NCBI GenBank assembly: GCA_001596135.1
Contig: CP014773.1
Coordinates: 2,852,001-2,916,000 of the forward strand
DNA length: 64,000 nucleotides
DNA from: Mucilaginibacter sp. PAMC 26640
GTDB lineage: Bacteria > Bacteroidota > Bacteroidia > Sphingobacteriales > Sphingobacteriaceae
Direction: 5' to 3'
A model generated the notes under the pieces. The model did no database searches and was not told where the DNA came from. It saw nothing but the letters and a program-made list of their open reading frames with translations. The translations under genes were made by a program, and so were the position numbers. Positions 15,593-24,634 of the stretch are shown piece by piece (the stretch's first letter is position 1; each line of letters begins with the position of its first letter).

Positions 15593-17890
15593 TTAATCTG
15601 TCCCATTGATTATACTCAATTTAGCAAATTTCAAAAGCAATTGTTTCTGCCCTATTTCCTTAAAGAAAATGGTTGCCTTGATATCCGGCTTGTTTCCCTC
15701 CAGGTTTATCACTTTACCGAAGCCAAAACGTTCGTGCTCAACCTGCATGCCAACTTGCAGGCCCGATGTATCTGATGGCTTAAAACCAGGGCTTGGCACA
15801 TGCGCTTTTGCCAGTATAGAAGTTGTTTTGACTGGAGGCGGGGTGGTTGCCGGCTTAGGCTTGGAAAACGTATCGCCTTTGTTGGTGTCTTTACGGGTCC
15901 AGGCATTGCGTTCATCATCAAAAAAAGAACTTGAAGCTGCTGGTTTCGCAGAAAAGTCCAACTCCAGGTATTTGGCATCTATCTCGTCTAAAAACCGGCT
16001 TGGCTCACAACTAATTAGCGTACCAAATTTAAAGCGGGATGTAGCATAGCTAATGGTAAGTTTGCTTTCAGCCCGCGTTACAGCAACGTAAAACAGGCGG
16101 CGTTCTTCTTCCAGATCGCTGCGCGCATTAAGCGACATCTGCGATGGGAAAAGATTTTCTTCAAGCCCCACTACATGCACCTGCGGAAACTCCAGGCCCT
16201 TTGAGGAGTGGATGGTCATTAGCGAAACGGTGTCGGCATTCTTGTCTTTATCTTTGTCGTCATTCGTTAAAAGAGCAACGTCCTGCATGAAAATTTCAAG
16301 ACCTTTTTCTTCGATATCCTCACGTTCCGAAAACTCTTTGATACCATTAAGCAGTTCCTGAATATTTTCGTAACGGTTAAGCCCTTCTACAGATTTATCT
16401 TCATAGAGGTCTTTTAGTAGACCCGAGTGCTGCGCGATATACAAAGCCGCTTCGTAAGCGCTTTGGTTTTTTGCAAGCACCTGGAAGCTTTGGATCATGG
16501 CTGCAAACGCCGCCAAAGAGGCCGGCGCTTTTTCAATATAGCGTGTTGGCTGCAGGATGATATCGAAAGGGGTAAGGTTATTTTTGTCTGCAGCTACGAT
16601 AACACGGTCAACGGTGGTGTCTCCAATACCGCGCTTAGGATAATTGATAACCCGTTTTAAGGCTTCCTCATCGTTAGGGTTAAAGGTGAGTCTGAAATAG
16701 GCAATCAGGTCCTTAATCTCTTTGCGCTGGTAAAAGGATAATCCTCCATATATCTTGTAAGGAATATTAAGCTTGCGTAAAGCCTCCTCCATTGACCTTG
16801 ACTGGGCGTTTGTGCGGTATAAAATGGCGAAATCGTGCCACTTCATGCCTTTGCTGCTGCGGTTTTCCATAATGGCCTCAGCCACCATTTTACCTTCTTC
16901 ATTATCGCTGAAGGCGCGCATAACCTTTATTTTGTCGCCGGTTTCTTTTTCCGAGAAGACGTTTTTCTTCAGCTGCTCTTTATTATTGGCAATAATACTG
17001 TTAGCAACATTTACAATATTTTGGGTAGAGCGATAGTTCTGCTCCAGTTTAAACACTTTGAGGTCAGGATAATCCTTTTCAAAATTGAGGATATTTTGGA
17101 TATTGGCCCCGCGAAAGGCGTAGATACTCTGCGCATCATCACCTACCACACAAATATTCTCGTTTACAGCAGCCAGGCGTTTTACAATTAAATATTGCGA
17201 AAAGTTGGTATCCTGGTACTCATCTACCATCAGGTATTTAAACTTATGCTGGTATTTATTCAGCACTTCGGGGTGCAGTTTAAGTAGCTCATTGGTTTTA
17301 AAAAGCAAATCATCAAAGTCCATAGCGCCTGCGCGATAGCAACGTTGGGCATAGGTTTCATAGATTTTCCCCAGCATTCCGCGTCCGCCGGAATGATCGT
17401 CTGCCTGGATCTGATCATTATTTTGATATTCCTGCCATCCCACTAAATTATTCTTAGCAGCCGAAATGCGATTATAAACAAAATTCTGACTGTACAGCTT
17501 GTCATCCAGGTTCATTTCCTTCAATATGGCACGGATAACACTTTTACTGTCGTCGGTATCATAAATGGTAAAATTATTTGGATAGCCAATTTTATCGGCC
17601 TCAACCCTCAGCAATTTGGCAAACACCGAGTGGAAAGTACCCATCCAGATATTCTTGGCTTCGGGGCCGCAAATGTGGTTAATCCGCTCGCGCATTTCGC
17701 GGGCGGCCTTGTTGGTAAACGTTAGTACCAGTATATTAAATGAATCTACCCCGCTGCGGATGAGGTGGGCAACCCGATAAGTAATAACACGTGTTTTGCC
17801 GGAACCGGCACCGGCAATAATCATCACCGGGCCCTGTATTTGTAGTACGGCCGCCTTTTGTTCGGGGTTTAACCCTTGTAAATAATCCAA
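15593..17890 (-). CDS. uvrD: ATP-dependent 3'-5' DNA helicase, UvrD/PcrA type
   Basis: Superfamily 1A helicase for nucleotide-excision and mismatch repair and for clearing recombination intermediates, cytoplasmic, 765 aa (usual length 720-780). Motif I 'GAGSGKT' (27-33), motif Ia 'TFTNKAAREM', motif II 'DEYQDTN', motif III 'VVGDDAQSIYAFRGA', motif IV 'LEQNYRST', motif V 'TIHSSKGLEF', motif VI 'FYVAVTRA'. The C-terminus has the PcrA-type Tudor-like end ('GMQVEHERFGFGKVINLEG'). The start is TTG at 17890: no ATG lies in frame upstream, and the product begins 'DYLQGLNPEQKAA', as in the family. Confidence 0.95.
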   Translation of the reverse strand: MDYLQGLNPEQKAAVLQIQGPVMIIAGAGSGKTRVITYRVAHLIRSGVDSFNILVLTFTNKAAREMRERINHICGPEAKNIWMGTFHSVFAKLLRVEADKIGYPNNFTIYDTDDSKSVIRAILKEMNLDDKLYSQNFVYNRISAAKNNLVGWQEYQNNDQIQADDHSGGRGMLGKIYETYAQRCYRAGAMDFDDLLFKTNELLKLHPEVLNKYQHKFKYLMVDEYQDTNFSQYLIVKRLAAVNENICVVGDDAQSIYAFRGANIQNILNFEKDYPDLKVFKLEQNYRSTQNIVNVANSIIANNKEQLKKNVFSEKETGDKIKVMRAFSDNEEGKMVAEAIMENRSSKGMKWHDFAILYRTNAQSRSMEEALRKLNIPYKIYGGLSFYQRKEIKDLIAYFRLTFNPNDEEALKRVINYPKRGIGDTTVDRVIVAADKNNLTPFDIILQPTRYIEKAPASLAAFAAMIQSFQVLAKNQSAYEAALYIAQHSGLLKDLYEDKSVEGLNRYENIQELLNGIKEFSEREDIEEKGLEIFMQDVALLTNDDKDKDKNADTVSLMTIHSSKGLEFPQVHVVGLEENLFPSQMSLNARSDLEEERRLFYVAVTRAESKLTISYATSRFKFGTLISCEPSRFLDEIDAKYLELDFSAKPAASSSFFDDERNAWTRKDTNKGDTFSKPKPATTPPPVKTTSILAKAHVPSPGFKPSDTSGLQVGMQVEHERFGFGKVINLEGNKPDIKATIFFKEIGQKQLLLKFAKLSIINGTD

Positions 17891-18261
17891 ATCCTTGTCC
17901 TCTTTTCTTAGAACTGCGAAATTAACGTTTTAGGCTGAAAGGGAAAGATTAAGAAAGGTAAAAAAATGTCGACAGCAGAAAGGTAGTTTCAGCATTTCTT
18001 ATTTCATGGCAGATTGCCGGGCCAATGGCCTAAATTGCGCAAAAGCTGTTCGCTCAACAAATATAAACAACACCGAGCATGCGTAAACAGCCCGAACAGA
18101 CCCGAACAAGCATTGCGATGAGCCCCCGACTCCCCTTGAGCGAACTTTTGATCTCCAAATTAAAAGGCAACAAGACGTTTTTACTCCTAATTACGATATA
18201 CCCTATCTACACTATCATGAATATTTATGGAGCTGCGGATGACGCCATCAACGTGTACTTG
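17891..18261. repeat. intergenic region with GTTCGGGC-type repeat mosaic
   Basis: Around 18078-18140, read on the minus strand, come GGGGAGTCGGGGGCTC, then TTGTTCGGG and TGTTCGGGC, then TGTTTACGCATG and a GTTGTTTAT motif. This is the same order as at 6068-6145, so both are copies of one ~75-bp element. The 67-codon plus-strand frame that starts here is translated repeat and not believed to be a gene. Confidence 0.6.
17917..17924 (-). promoter_or_regulatory. putative -7 promoter element for uvrD
   Basis: TAATTTCG, one mismatch to the Bacteroidota TAnnTTTG box, 27 bp before the TTG start. No firm -33 box was seen. Confidence 0.3.
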
Positions 18262-18687
18262 TTAGTAGCCACTGTTAGTTAATGTAGTACGTTGCAACCT
18301 ATTGCTCACCGCCAGATATATTACCCAGCCGAAAGGGTAGAGCCATATGATATCATTAAGTACATTCACCCAGAAGAAATCAGGGTTTAGCTTACCTATC
18401 AAAATATAATAAACCGAACCGAAAGGGCCCAGCATTTTGCCAATCCATCCCACTAAAATTAACGGCCAATACAAAACCGGGTTATGCGAAGCAAAGTAGT
18501 AGGCAATACCGTAAACACCAACCAGCATCCCAACACAGCGGAGAATAATAAGCAGGAAATCTGTAGGCAGGTTGCCAAACAGCAGGATCTGTGGATAAAG
18601 AGATATTAGCCCACCCCAAATAATATTGTATAGTGCGGCCAGCAACATGATCGTTTTGGCCAATTTTAATTTGTGGATAGTTGTCAT
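18262..18687 (-). CDS. small integral membrane protein (four helices)
   Basis: 141 aa, mostly hydrophobic, with four transmembrane segments at roughly residues 11-31, 40-62, 72-97 and 107-128, and a short basic C-terminal tail ('SNRLQRTT'). 'CVGMLVGVYGIAYYFA' and 'NPVLYWPLILVGWIGKMLGPFGSVYY' resemble a family of uncharacterised four-helix proteins found across Bacteroidota and other bacteria. Function unknown. It has its own upstream region; the plus-strand DUF255 gene is divergent. Confidence 0.72.
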   Translation of the reverse strand: MTTIHKLKLAKTIMLLAALYNIIWGGLISLYPQILLFGNLPTDFLLIILRCVGMLVGVYGIAYYFASHNPVLYWPLILVGWIGKMLGPFGSVYYILIGKLNPDFFWVNVLNDIIWLYPFGWVIYLAVSNRLQRTTLTNSGY

Positions 18688-18863
18688 GGCAGAAAGAGTG
18701 ATATACGTTCAATCCAAAAATAAATCAAAATATTGAATTTTCAAAAATAAATGAAAGTATATCGACAAGTGTTTATATGTTCAAGCGATGAGGCTGGCTG
18801 TAGCAATTTGCAATAATTACAACTATACTTGCCTGTATTTGTACTATAACAAATATCAACACA

Positions 18864-20885
18864 ATGAATCGTCTCGCTAACTCTACGTCCCCATATTTAC
18901 TTCAACATGCCAATAACCCTGTAAACTGGTACCCATGGGGCCCGGAAGCCTTGCATAAAGCTAAAGAGGAAAATAAATTGATCCTGGTGAGTATAGGTTA
19001 CTCTGCCTGCCATTGGTGCCATGTAATGGAGCATGAAAGCTTTGAGGATGAAGCTGTGGCTGCGGTGATGAATGAATATTTCGTTTGCATAAAAGTTGAC
19101 CGGGAGGAACGCCCGGATGTTGACCAAATTTATATGAGCGCAGTGCAACTCATGAGCGGCCGGGGCGGCTGGCCGCTCAACTGTATCTGCCTGCCCGATC
19201 AGCGGCCGATCTATGGTGGTACTTACTTTCGCAAAAATGACTGGACAAGCCTGCTGTTTAACCTCGCGGATTTTTTTAAAACCAAACCAGAAGAAGCCGA
19301 AGACTATGCTGTGCGCTTAACCGACGGTATTAAGCAATATGAATCTGTAGCCTTTGTTCATGAGCAGCCCGAATACAGTAAAGCAGACCTCGTACCGATC
19401 ATGAAAACCTGGAAACGTTATTTTGACGAGCAGGAAGGTGGTTTTGGCGGTGCACCTAAGTTCCCTATGCCGGCCAACTGGTTGTTTTTAATGCGCTATG
19501 CCCACCTGATGCAGGACGAAAGCGTGGCAGAGGTGCTGAAGCTCACCCTAAATAAAATGGCGTTCGGTGGTATTTATGATCACATTGGCGGGGGCTTTGC
19601 CCGGTACGCGGTAGATGGTGTTTGGCATGTGCCGCACTTTGAAAAAATGCTTTATGATAACGGGCAGTTACTGAGTTTGTATGCCGAAGCCTATACCTGG
19701 AATCACGATCCGCTTTATAAAACGATTGCAGATGAGATCATTGGCTTTGTGAAGCGGGAACTGACCTCACCCGAAAATGGCTTTTACTCCGCACTCGATG
19801 CAGATAGCGAGGGCAAAGAGGGTAAATTTTATATTTTTACTAAACCCGAGATAGAGGAGATCCTGGGCGATGAAGCGCAGCTTTTCTGCATTTACTATCA
19901 TGTAACCGCTGCCGGTAACTGGGAAGAGGAGCACTCCAATGTGTTTTTCCGTCGGGAAAGTGACGAGGAGATGGCCGCAATCCTTGGCTTGCAGGTTAAT
20001 GATTTGGTTAGCCGGATCAATGCCGCACGAGACAAGGTTTTTGAAGCCCGTAGCGCACGCGTTCATCCGGGTCTTGATAATAAAATCTTGGCATCATGGA
20101 ACGGTTTGATGTTGAAAGGCCTTTGCGATGCTTACCGGGCTTTTAACGAGCCTGATTACCTGCAGTTGGCATTAAATAATGCAGATTTCCTTATCAATAA
20201 CATGGTCTCTGGTGATAAGCTCCTAAGGATTTTTAAAGAACCAGTATTGCTGCCTAACGGCGATCATGAGCCGATTGCTACGTTTTTAGATGATTATGCT
20301 AATATTATCGACGCCCTGGTGGCGCTTTACGAGGTTACGTTTGATGAAAGCTGGATAACCCGGGCAAAGGGGATAGCCGATTACGCCATTCTGCATTATT
20401 ATGATCAGCACATCGGGCTGTTCTACTACACGGCTGATGATGAGCAGCATCTGATAGCCCGCAAATCTGAAATTATGGATGGCGTAATTCCGGCATCCAA
20501 TTCGGTAATGGCGCGGAATCTGAAAAAGTTGGGTTTGTTTTTTGATCAGGAGGAATATCAAAATATTTCTGCGCAGTTGCTGCGTAATATTGTGCCGCAT
20601 TTGGCTAAATACAGCACAGCTTACCCTAACTGGACCTCGCTGTTGCTGGATGAGATCTTTGGGGTTTCCGAGGTAGCCATTACCGGCGATAACTGTGAAA
20701 CGCTGCGTAAGGAGATGGAACAAAGTTACATCCCAAATAAAATAATATTGGGCGGTACAAAAGGAACATTACCTTTGCTGGCAGACAAGTTTGAAAAAAA
20801 GACGCTTATTTACATCTGTAAAAACAGAACCTGCAGCCTGCCTGTTGATAATACCTCAGATGCTTTAAAACAAATAAATAACTAA
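18864..20885 (+). CDS. DUF255/YyaL-type protein: thioredoxin-like domain fused to an (alpha/alpha)6 barrel
   Basis: 673 aa, the standard length of the conserved 'thioredoxin domain-containing protein' family (bacterial YyaL, animal SPATA20). N-terminal thioredoxin-like domain (~1-165) opening with '[19 protein letters not shown]' and containing CxxC 'SACHWCHVM' (Cys49, Cys52). It is followed by an N-acylglucosamine-2-epimerase-like barrel (~190-600; '[12 protein letters not shown]', '[17 protein letters not shown]', '[12 protein letters not shown]'). The family is widespread but its substrate is not established. Cytoplasmic: no signal peptide. The SlyD-like gene follows 90 bp downstream on the same strand. 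Confidence 0.93.
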   Translation: MNRLANSTSPYLLQHANNPVNWYPWGPEALHKAKEENKLILVSIGYSACHWCHVMEHESFEDEAVAAVMNEYFVCIKVDREERPDVDQIYMSAVQLMSGRGGWPLNCICLPDQRPIYGGTYFRKNDWTSLLFNLADFFKTKPEEAEDYAVRLTDGIKQYESVAFVHEQPEYSKADLVPIMKTWKRYFDEQEGGFGGAPKFPMPANWLFLMRYAHLMQDESVAEVLKLTLNKMAFGGIYDHIGGGFARYAVDGVWHVPHFEKMLYDNGQLLSLYAEAYTWNHDPLYKTIADEIIGFVKRELTSPENGFYSALDADSEGKEGKFYIFTKPEIEEILGDEAQLFCIYYHVTAAGNWEEEHSNVFFRRESDEEMAAILGLQVNDLVSRINAARDKVFEARSARVHPGLDNKILASWNGLMLKGLCDAYRAFNEPDYLQLALNNADFLINNMVSGDKLLRIFKEPVLLPNGDHEPIATFLDDYANIIDALVALYEVTFDESWITRAKGIADYAILHYYDQHIGLFYYTADDEQHLIARKSEIMDGVIPASNSVMARNLKKLGLFFDQEEYQNISAQLLRNIVPHLAKYSTAYPNWTSLLLDEIFGVSEVAITGDNCETLRKEMEQSYIPNKIILGGTKGTLPLLADKFEKKTLIYICKNRTCSLPVDNTSDALKQINN

Positions 20886-20975
20886 GTACTTTATATAAAA
20901 TAAGCGAAACCATTGCTCATAAACTAAACAGCAATGAATTTCCGTTAATTAAATTGTTAACGAATAATCATAATA

Positions 20976-21476
20976 ATGAAAATTGAACCCCAACATGTAG
21001 TGTCATTAACATACGATCTGTATGTGAAACAAGAAGATGGCAACGAAGGACTGGCAGAAAGTGCAACCCAGGAGCAGCCTTTAACCTTTTTGTTTGGTGC
21101 AGGCCAAATGATACCAAAATTTGAAGAACATTTAAGCACGTTATCAACCGGTGATACTTATGATTTCCGTATCGCAGCAGCAGAAGGATACGGCGAATTT
21201 GATGAAGAAGCGGTAGCTAACCTGCCTAAGGAAATGTTTAATGGTGCAGAAGTACCACAAATTGGCGAAGTATTGCCGTTACAGGATAATAATGGCAACC
21301 GTTTTCAAGGCCAGGTAGTTTCTGTTACCGAAGATTCGGTTATTGTAGATCTTAACCACCCGATGGCAGGGCAGGAGTTACACTTTAAGGGTGAGATTTT
21401 GAATGTTCGCCCGGCAAGTCCGGAAGAGCTTTCCCATGGCCACGCTCACGGGCCTGATGGTCATCACGAACACTAA
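20976..21476 (+). CDS. slyD: FKBP-type peptidyl-prolyl cis-trans isomerase, SlyD-like
   Basis: 166 aa. FKBP half-domains 'VVSLTYDLYVKQEDG' and 'GEILNVRPASPEEL' enclose the flap ('FLFGAGQMIPKFEEHLSTL') and an insert-in-flap chaperone domain (~70-125), the SlyD arrangement. The His-rich tail 'SHGHAHGPDGHHEH' is typical of SlyD and binds nickel or other metals. Predicted cytoplasmic folding helper and metallochaperone. Followed by a strong terminator. Confidence 0.92.
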   Translation: MKIEPQHVVSLTYDLYVKQEDGNEGLAESATQEQPLTFLFGAGQMIPKFEEHLSTLSTGDTYDFRIAAAEGYGEFDEEAVANLPKEMFNGAEVPQIGEVLPLQDNNGNRFQGQVVSVTEDSVIVDLNHPMAGQELHFKGEILNVRPASPEELSHGHAHGPDGHHEH

Positions 21477-21480
21477 TAAA

Positions 21481-21518
21481 AAAAGATCCGCTGTGATGAA
21501 CGCAGCGGATCTTTTTTT
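21481..21518. terminator. bidirectional intrinsic terminator
   Basis: Stem AAAGATCCGCTG/CAGCGGATCTTT with A-run before and T-run after, between slyD and the convergent gene whose stop codon is at 21518-21520. Confidence 0.88.
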
Positions 21519-22216
21519 TAAAAGAAATCCAGATGCCGGTTTGGCGTGATATAAACCCTGATCAGGATCCGAGATGCTATTGCCTCGCCATTTAGCGTAG
21601 CGGGAATAAAGGTCTTATCTTCTTCGTCCGGGAAATTAATATTCATCCTGATGATATTATCCTGTACGCCATTATTAATGTGAACTTTTAAATCAGCAAG
21701 CCGCCCACCCGGACTAATCAGCATTTCTACACTGGTGGTAACTAAATTATTCATCACCTCTTCGTGCCATGCATATGCATCTGGCAAGGTAAATAGCCTT
21801 AAATAATTAAGATATCCATAATATCGTCCCCCAGTTTTTATCGGCTTGGTTACTACATCTGTAGGCTTCAATTCTTTATCAACAAAATACCGCAGATCTG
21901 AAGTGGTGTCCTCTGGTGCTTCATAGATCAATTTTTTGGCAGTGTAGTTGTAAATTTGCGTAGCACGACCTTTCGAATCAAAAAAACGCCAAATGCCTGC
22001 TTTTACATTCTTTTCGAACATGCCGGTTGCAACCACCATCTTCTTTTGATATAATGCCTGGTAAAGGCCCTCTTTTACATATTTATTGCCTTTTGGTACA
22101 TGGTAAACCTCGTAAACGGAATCGGTAAGGCGGTTTTTCTTTTGCTCGGTTTCCTGTGCATAGGTAACAGTAAAAGCAAATGTGCCTATGAAAAATAGCA
22201 GGTAAGTTTTTAACAC
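21518..22216 (-). CDS. exported hypothetical protein with MORN/YwqK-like repeats
   Basis: 232 aa with GTG start at 22216 giving a clear signal peptide ('LKTYLLFFIGTFAFTVTYA', then QE). Residues ~40-95 carry two or three short beta-hairpin repeats of the MORN/YwqK type ('GLYQALYQKKMVVATGMFEKNVKAGIWRFFDSKGR'-like pattern). The C-terminal ~80 residues look like a TonB C-terminal-type fold ('VTTSVEMLISPGGRLADLKVHINNG'). Periplasmic or outer-membrane associated; function unknown. The PH-domain gene lies 25 bp upstream on the same strand, so they may be co-transcribed. Confidence 0.7.
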   Translation of the reverse strand: MLKTYLLFFIGTFAFTVTYAQETEQKKNRLTDSVYEVYHVPKGNKYVKEGLYQALYQKKMVVATGMFEKNVKAGIWRFFDSKGRATQIYNYTAKKLIYEAPEDTTSDLRYFVDKELKPTDVVTKPIKTGGRYYGYLNYLRLFTLPDAYAWHEEVMNNLVTTSVEMLISPGGRLADLKVHINNGVQDNIIRMNINFPDEEDKTFIPATLNGEAIASRILIRVYITPNRHLDFF

Positions 22217-22241
22217 GGGTAGCTTTGGTTTATAGGTTACG

Positions 22242-22661
22242 TTAGTATGAATAGCTTATGGCTGGGTTTATTTTTTTTAGTGCGGCAATAAAATCGGCCT
22301 TATGCTTTGGTGAGACAATTATCGTGTCGAATTTGTTGTAAAAAATTTCAAGCCTGTCTAATGATAGTGCCGGTGAACTAATCACCGTACGAGTATCAAC
22401 GATCTTTTTAATATTGGCAATCTCTATTTTTGTATCGATAAATAAACCGCACTTCACCTGTAGCAAACCATTGTCATTTACAGTGTAATAAGTGTTAAAT
22501 AAAATCGGAAAATACAGCACCAACATCATTCCCAAACAAATCATCGCACCAACATAGCTACCTTTCCATAGGTATGGGCCAGCAACAGCAAGCAAAATAA
22601 TCAGGGGGATATAGATTAAAATTCCTTTTTTAGACGGAAAGATTTGCTGCTGGTTTAACAT
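22242..22661 (-). CDS. membrane protein with bacterial PH domain
   Basis: 139 aa from the ATG at 22661; the frame extends to 22763, but the earlier start adds a hydrophobic stretch not needed by the fold ('MLNQQQIFPSKKG' is the usual beginning). Two transmembrane helices (~15-32 and ~38-55) precede a PH-like beta domain ('TYYTVNDNGLLQVKCGLFIDTKIEIANIKKIVDT', 'LSLDRLEIFYNKFDTIIVSPK'). Family members are uncharacterised membrane-anchored PH proteins. Confidence 0.75.
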   Translation of the reverse strand: MLNQQQIFPSKKGILIYIPLIILLAVAGPYLWKGSYVGAMICLGMMLVLYFPILFNTYYTVNDNGLLQVKCGLFIDTKIEIANIKKIVDTRTVISSPALSLDRLEIFYNKFDTIIVSPKHKADFIAALKKINPAISYSY

Positions 22662-23133
22662 GTTGTAAAAATAAAAAAAATCTTTACTCAGCCGGCCAAA
22701 CCCCAGTCCGGTAACACTTATTATTGCCACCACCAACGATACTTGGCTTAATTGACGAAACATATGACCTTTGTAGTCAATTTACTTTTTAAACGCTAAT
22801 GACCCAGCGCGATCAAATAAAGTGCAGCTTATCGGTTGTATAGGCAATTGTGCAAATACATTTATTAGCCATAATAAATAACCAGGATGGATGCAATTCG
22901 CGGTTGCAATTGGTAAATAATTGTGGTACAAGTCTTTGGAATTTAGGTTAGTTTAATAATCTACCCCGTGTACTGCAAATGTTGCAATAGATAAGCCGGT
23001 TAACTATAAATTTAATTACGCATTAATTTTATTAACCGATTTTTTAGGAAATATGAAAACCGATCCTTATCTTTAGTCCGTCCCCAAACAGTTGATTATA
23101 AACTCTGATTAATAAACTAACCTCCCGATACTA
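22662..23133. other. intergenic region, no gene seen
   Basis: Divergent spacer between the PH-domain gene and the desaturase gene. TATCTTTA about 23069-23076 is one mismatch from TAnnTTTG on the plus strand and could be the desaturase -7 box. No repeats or RNA structures stood out. Confidence 0.3.
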
Positions 23134-24207
23134 ATGGCATTTATCCATGATGTGCTTGAACGTCCTTCCTATGGCTGGAAGGATCAAAACGGTGATCTTT
23201 CCAAACCAACCCAGGGTCAGATCTTTAAAGAATTCTTTTCCAGATTAAATATTGTTAAAACCAAAAAAAACTGGCTTTCTTTTATGAGTTGGGCTATGGT
23301 TGTAACGCTGGCCGGTTTTCTGCTACTATTCGTTTTTGCATATTTTTCTATTCAGGGCCTTGTTATCGCTTTTGTATACAGCATGATTGTTATGGGTACC
23401 CACGGTACCATATGGTATCATCGCTATTGCACCCATGGCGCTTACAAATTCAGTAATAACTTCTGGCGTTTCTTTACCCAGAATCTTACCCTAAAAATTA
23501 TCCCTGAGGAGATCTATGCCATATCGCACCATGTTCACCACGCATTATCAGACCAACCCGGCGATCCTTATAACGCACAGGGCGGCTTCTTATATTGTTT
23601 TTTGGCCGATGTTAATCATCAGCCCATCAACCGTAACCTGGATGAGAAAGATTACAACCGTTGCGTTACTTTGATGAAGCATACCGGCGTTACAACCAAT
23701 ACTTATGCGCAATATCAAAAATGGGGTTCGGTAGCCAACCCGTTCCATACCATTTTGGGCGTTATTGCTAATTGGGCATTTTGGTTTACCGTGTTTTTTC
23801 TTATTGGCGGTCCGGGTTTAGCTTGTGCTATTTTTGGCGCAGCTGGTTTTTGGGCAGTGGGTGTTCGTACCTTTAATTACGAAGGGCATGGTAAAGGTGA
23901 AGACAAGCGCCGCGAAGGGGTTGACCACAACCGTAAGGATATGTCGGTTAATCAGCTTTGGCCAGGCTATGTAGCCGGCGAATGGCATAACAATCACCAC
24001 TTGTTCCCTAAAAGCGCTCGCTCCGGCTTTAAGCCACACCAGGTTGATACCGCTTTTTATTATATTAAATTTATGAGCATGATAGGTGCTGTAAGCCACT
24101 ATAAAGATTCCAAAGCGCAGTTTTTAAAAGATTATGTAAAACCGGCGTTGAAGTTAGAACCGGTTTACTGCCCGCTTACGGGTAAGCAGATTTTGGTAAC
24201 AGAATAA
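23134..24207 (+). CDS. acyl-CoA/acyl-lipid fatty acid desaturase
   Basis: Integral-membrane di-iron desaturase, 357 aa, introducing a double bond in fatty acyl chains for membrane fluidity. Three His boxes bind the irons: 'HRYCTH' (96-101), 'HHVHH' (132-136) and 'HNNHH' (285-289). Four hydrophobic helices in two pairs (~50-90 and ~200-245) give the usual hairpin topology. Closest by pattern to the stearoyl-CoA 9-desaturase group. Monocistronic, ending at a strong terminator. Confidence 0.92.
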   Translation: MAFIHDVLERPSYGWKDQNGDLSKPTQGQIFKEFFSRLNIVKTKKNWLSFMSWAMVVTLAGFLLLFVFAYFSIQGLVIAFVYSMIVMGTHGTIWYHRYCTHGAYKFSNNFWRFFTQNLTLKIIPEEIYAISHHVHHALSDQPGDPYNAQGGFLYCFLADVNHQPINRNLDEKDYNRCVTLMKHTGVTTNTYAQYQKWGSVANPFHTILGVIANWAFWFTVFFLIGGPGLACAIFGAAGFWAVGVRTFNYEGHGKGEDKRREGVDHNRKDMSVNQLWPGYVAGEWHNNHHLFPKSARSGFKPHQVDTAFYYIKFMSMIGAVSHYKDSKAQFLKDYVKPALKLEPVYCPLTGKQILVTE

Positions 24208-24230
24208 ACTGATCAATAAAAGAATAGGTG

Positions 24231-24256
24231 AAAGGGGCATTATTGCCCCTTTTTTA
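24231..24256 (+). terminator. intrinsic terminator of the desaturase gene
   Basis: Stem AAAGGGGCA/TGCCCCTTT with a 4-base loop, followed by a T-rich tract (TTTTTTATTTT). Confidence 0.88.
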
Positions 24257-24634
24257 TTTTGCAATTTTTCGGCTGTTAGTCTGATGCGTGAACATATGTT
24301 GTATATATCGTGCAATTATTATCCAGGCTGGCTTCAACACCTGCAAAAAATATTAGTCTTTAATTTTGGCGATCAACTTTTTGCAGGGTTGCTCATCTGT
24401 TCATATTTCTTTTACGAATTAAAACGAAAGCGATTTAGCTTTCACGGTTGCTCACCTAAAGTTGAAGAATAAGGTATCCATGCCCGTTTTTAATAAAATA
24501 TGATATTAATTTAGCAACTGCTGGCTAAAGGAACGCTAAAACGTTTCTTTTTTATTCTAAACCAATTTAAGGTTTTCATTTTTCAAATGAATCGTTAACT
24601 TAGTGAGCCAATTATCTCCTAACCTATAAGTTTT
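24257..24634. other. intergenic region upstream of the 15-gene sugar locus
   Basis: A 62-codon plus-strand frame (24284-24472) is possible but its composition is not convincing. TAACTTAG near 24595 resembles a weak -7 box ahead of the TolB-like gene. Nothing else was seen. Confidence 0.3.

Noticed and set aside
18079..18282. 67-codon plus-strand frame
   Set aside because: Its first half is translated GTTCGGGC repeat and its end overlaps the opposite-strand membrane-protein gene.
24284..24472. 62-codon plus-strand frame between the desaturase terminator and the TolB-like gene
   Set aside because: No recognisable domain, clean signal peptide or neighbour link; coding potential not convincing.
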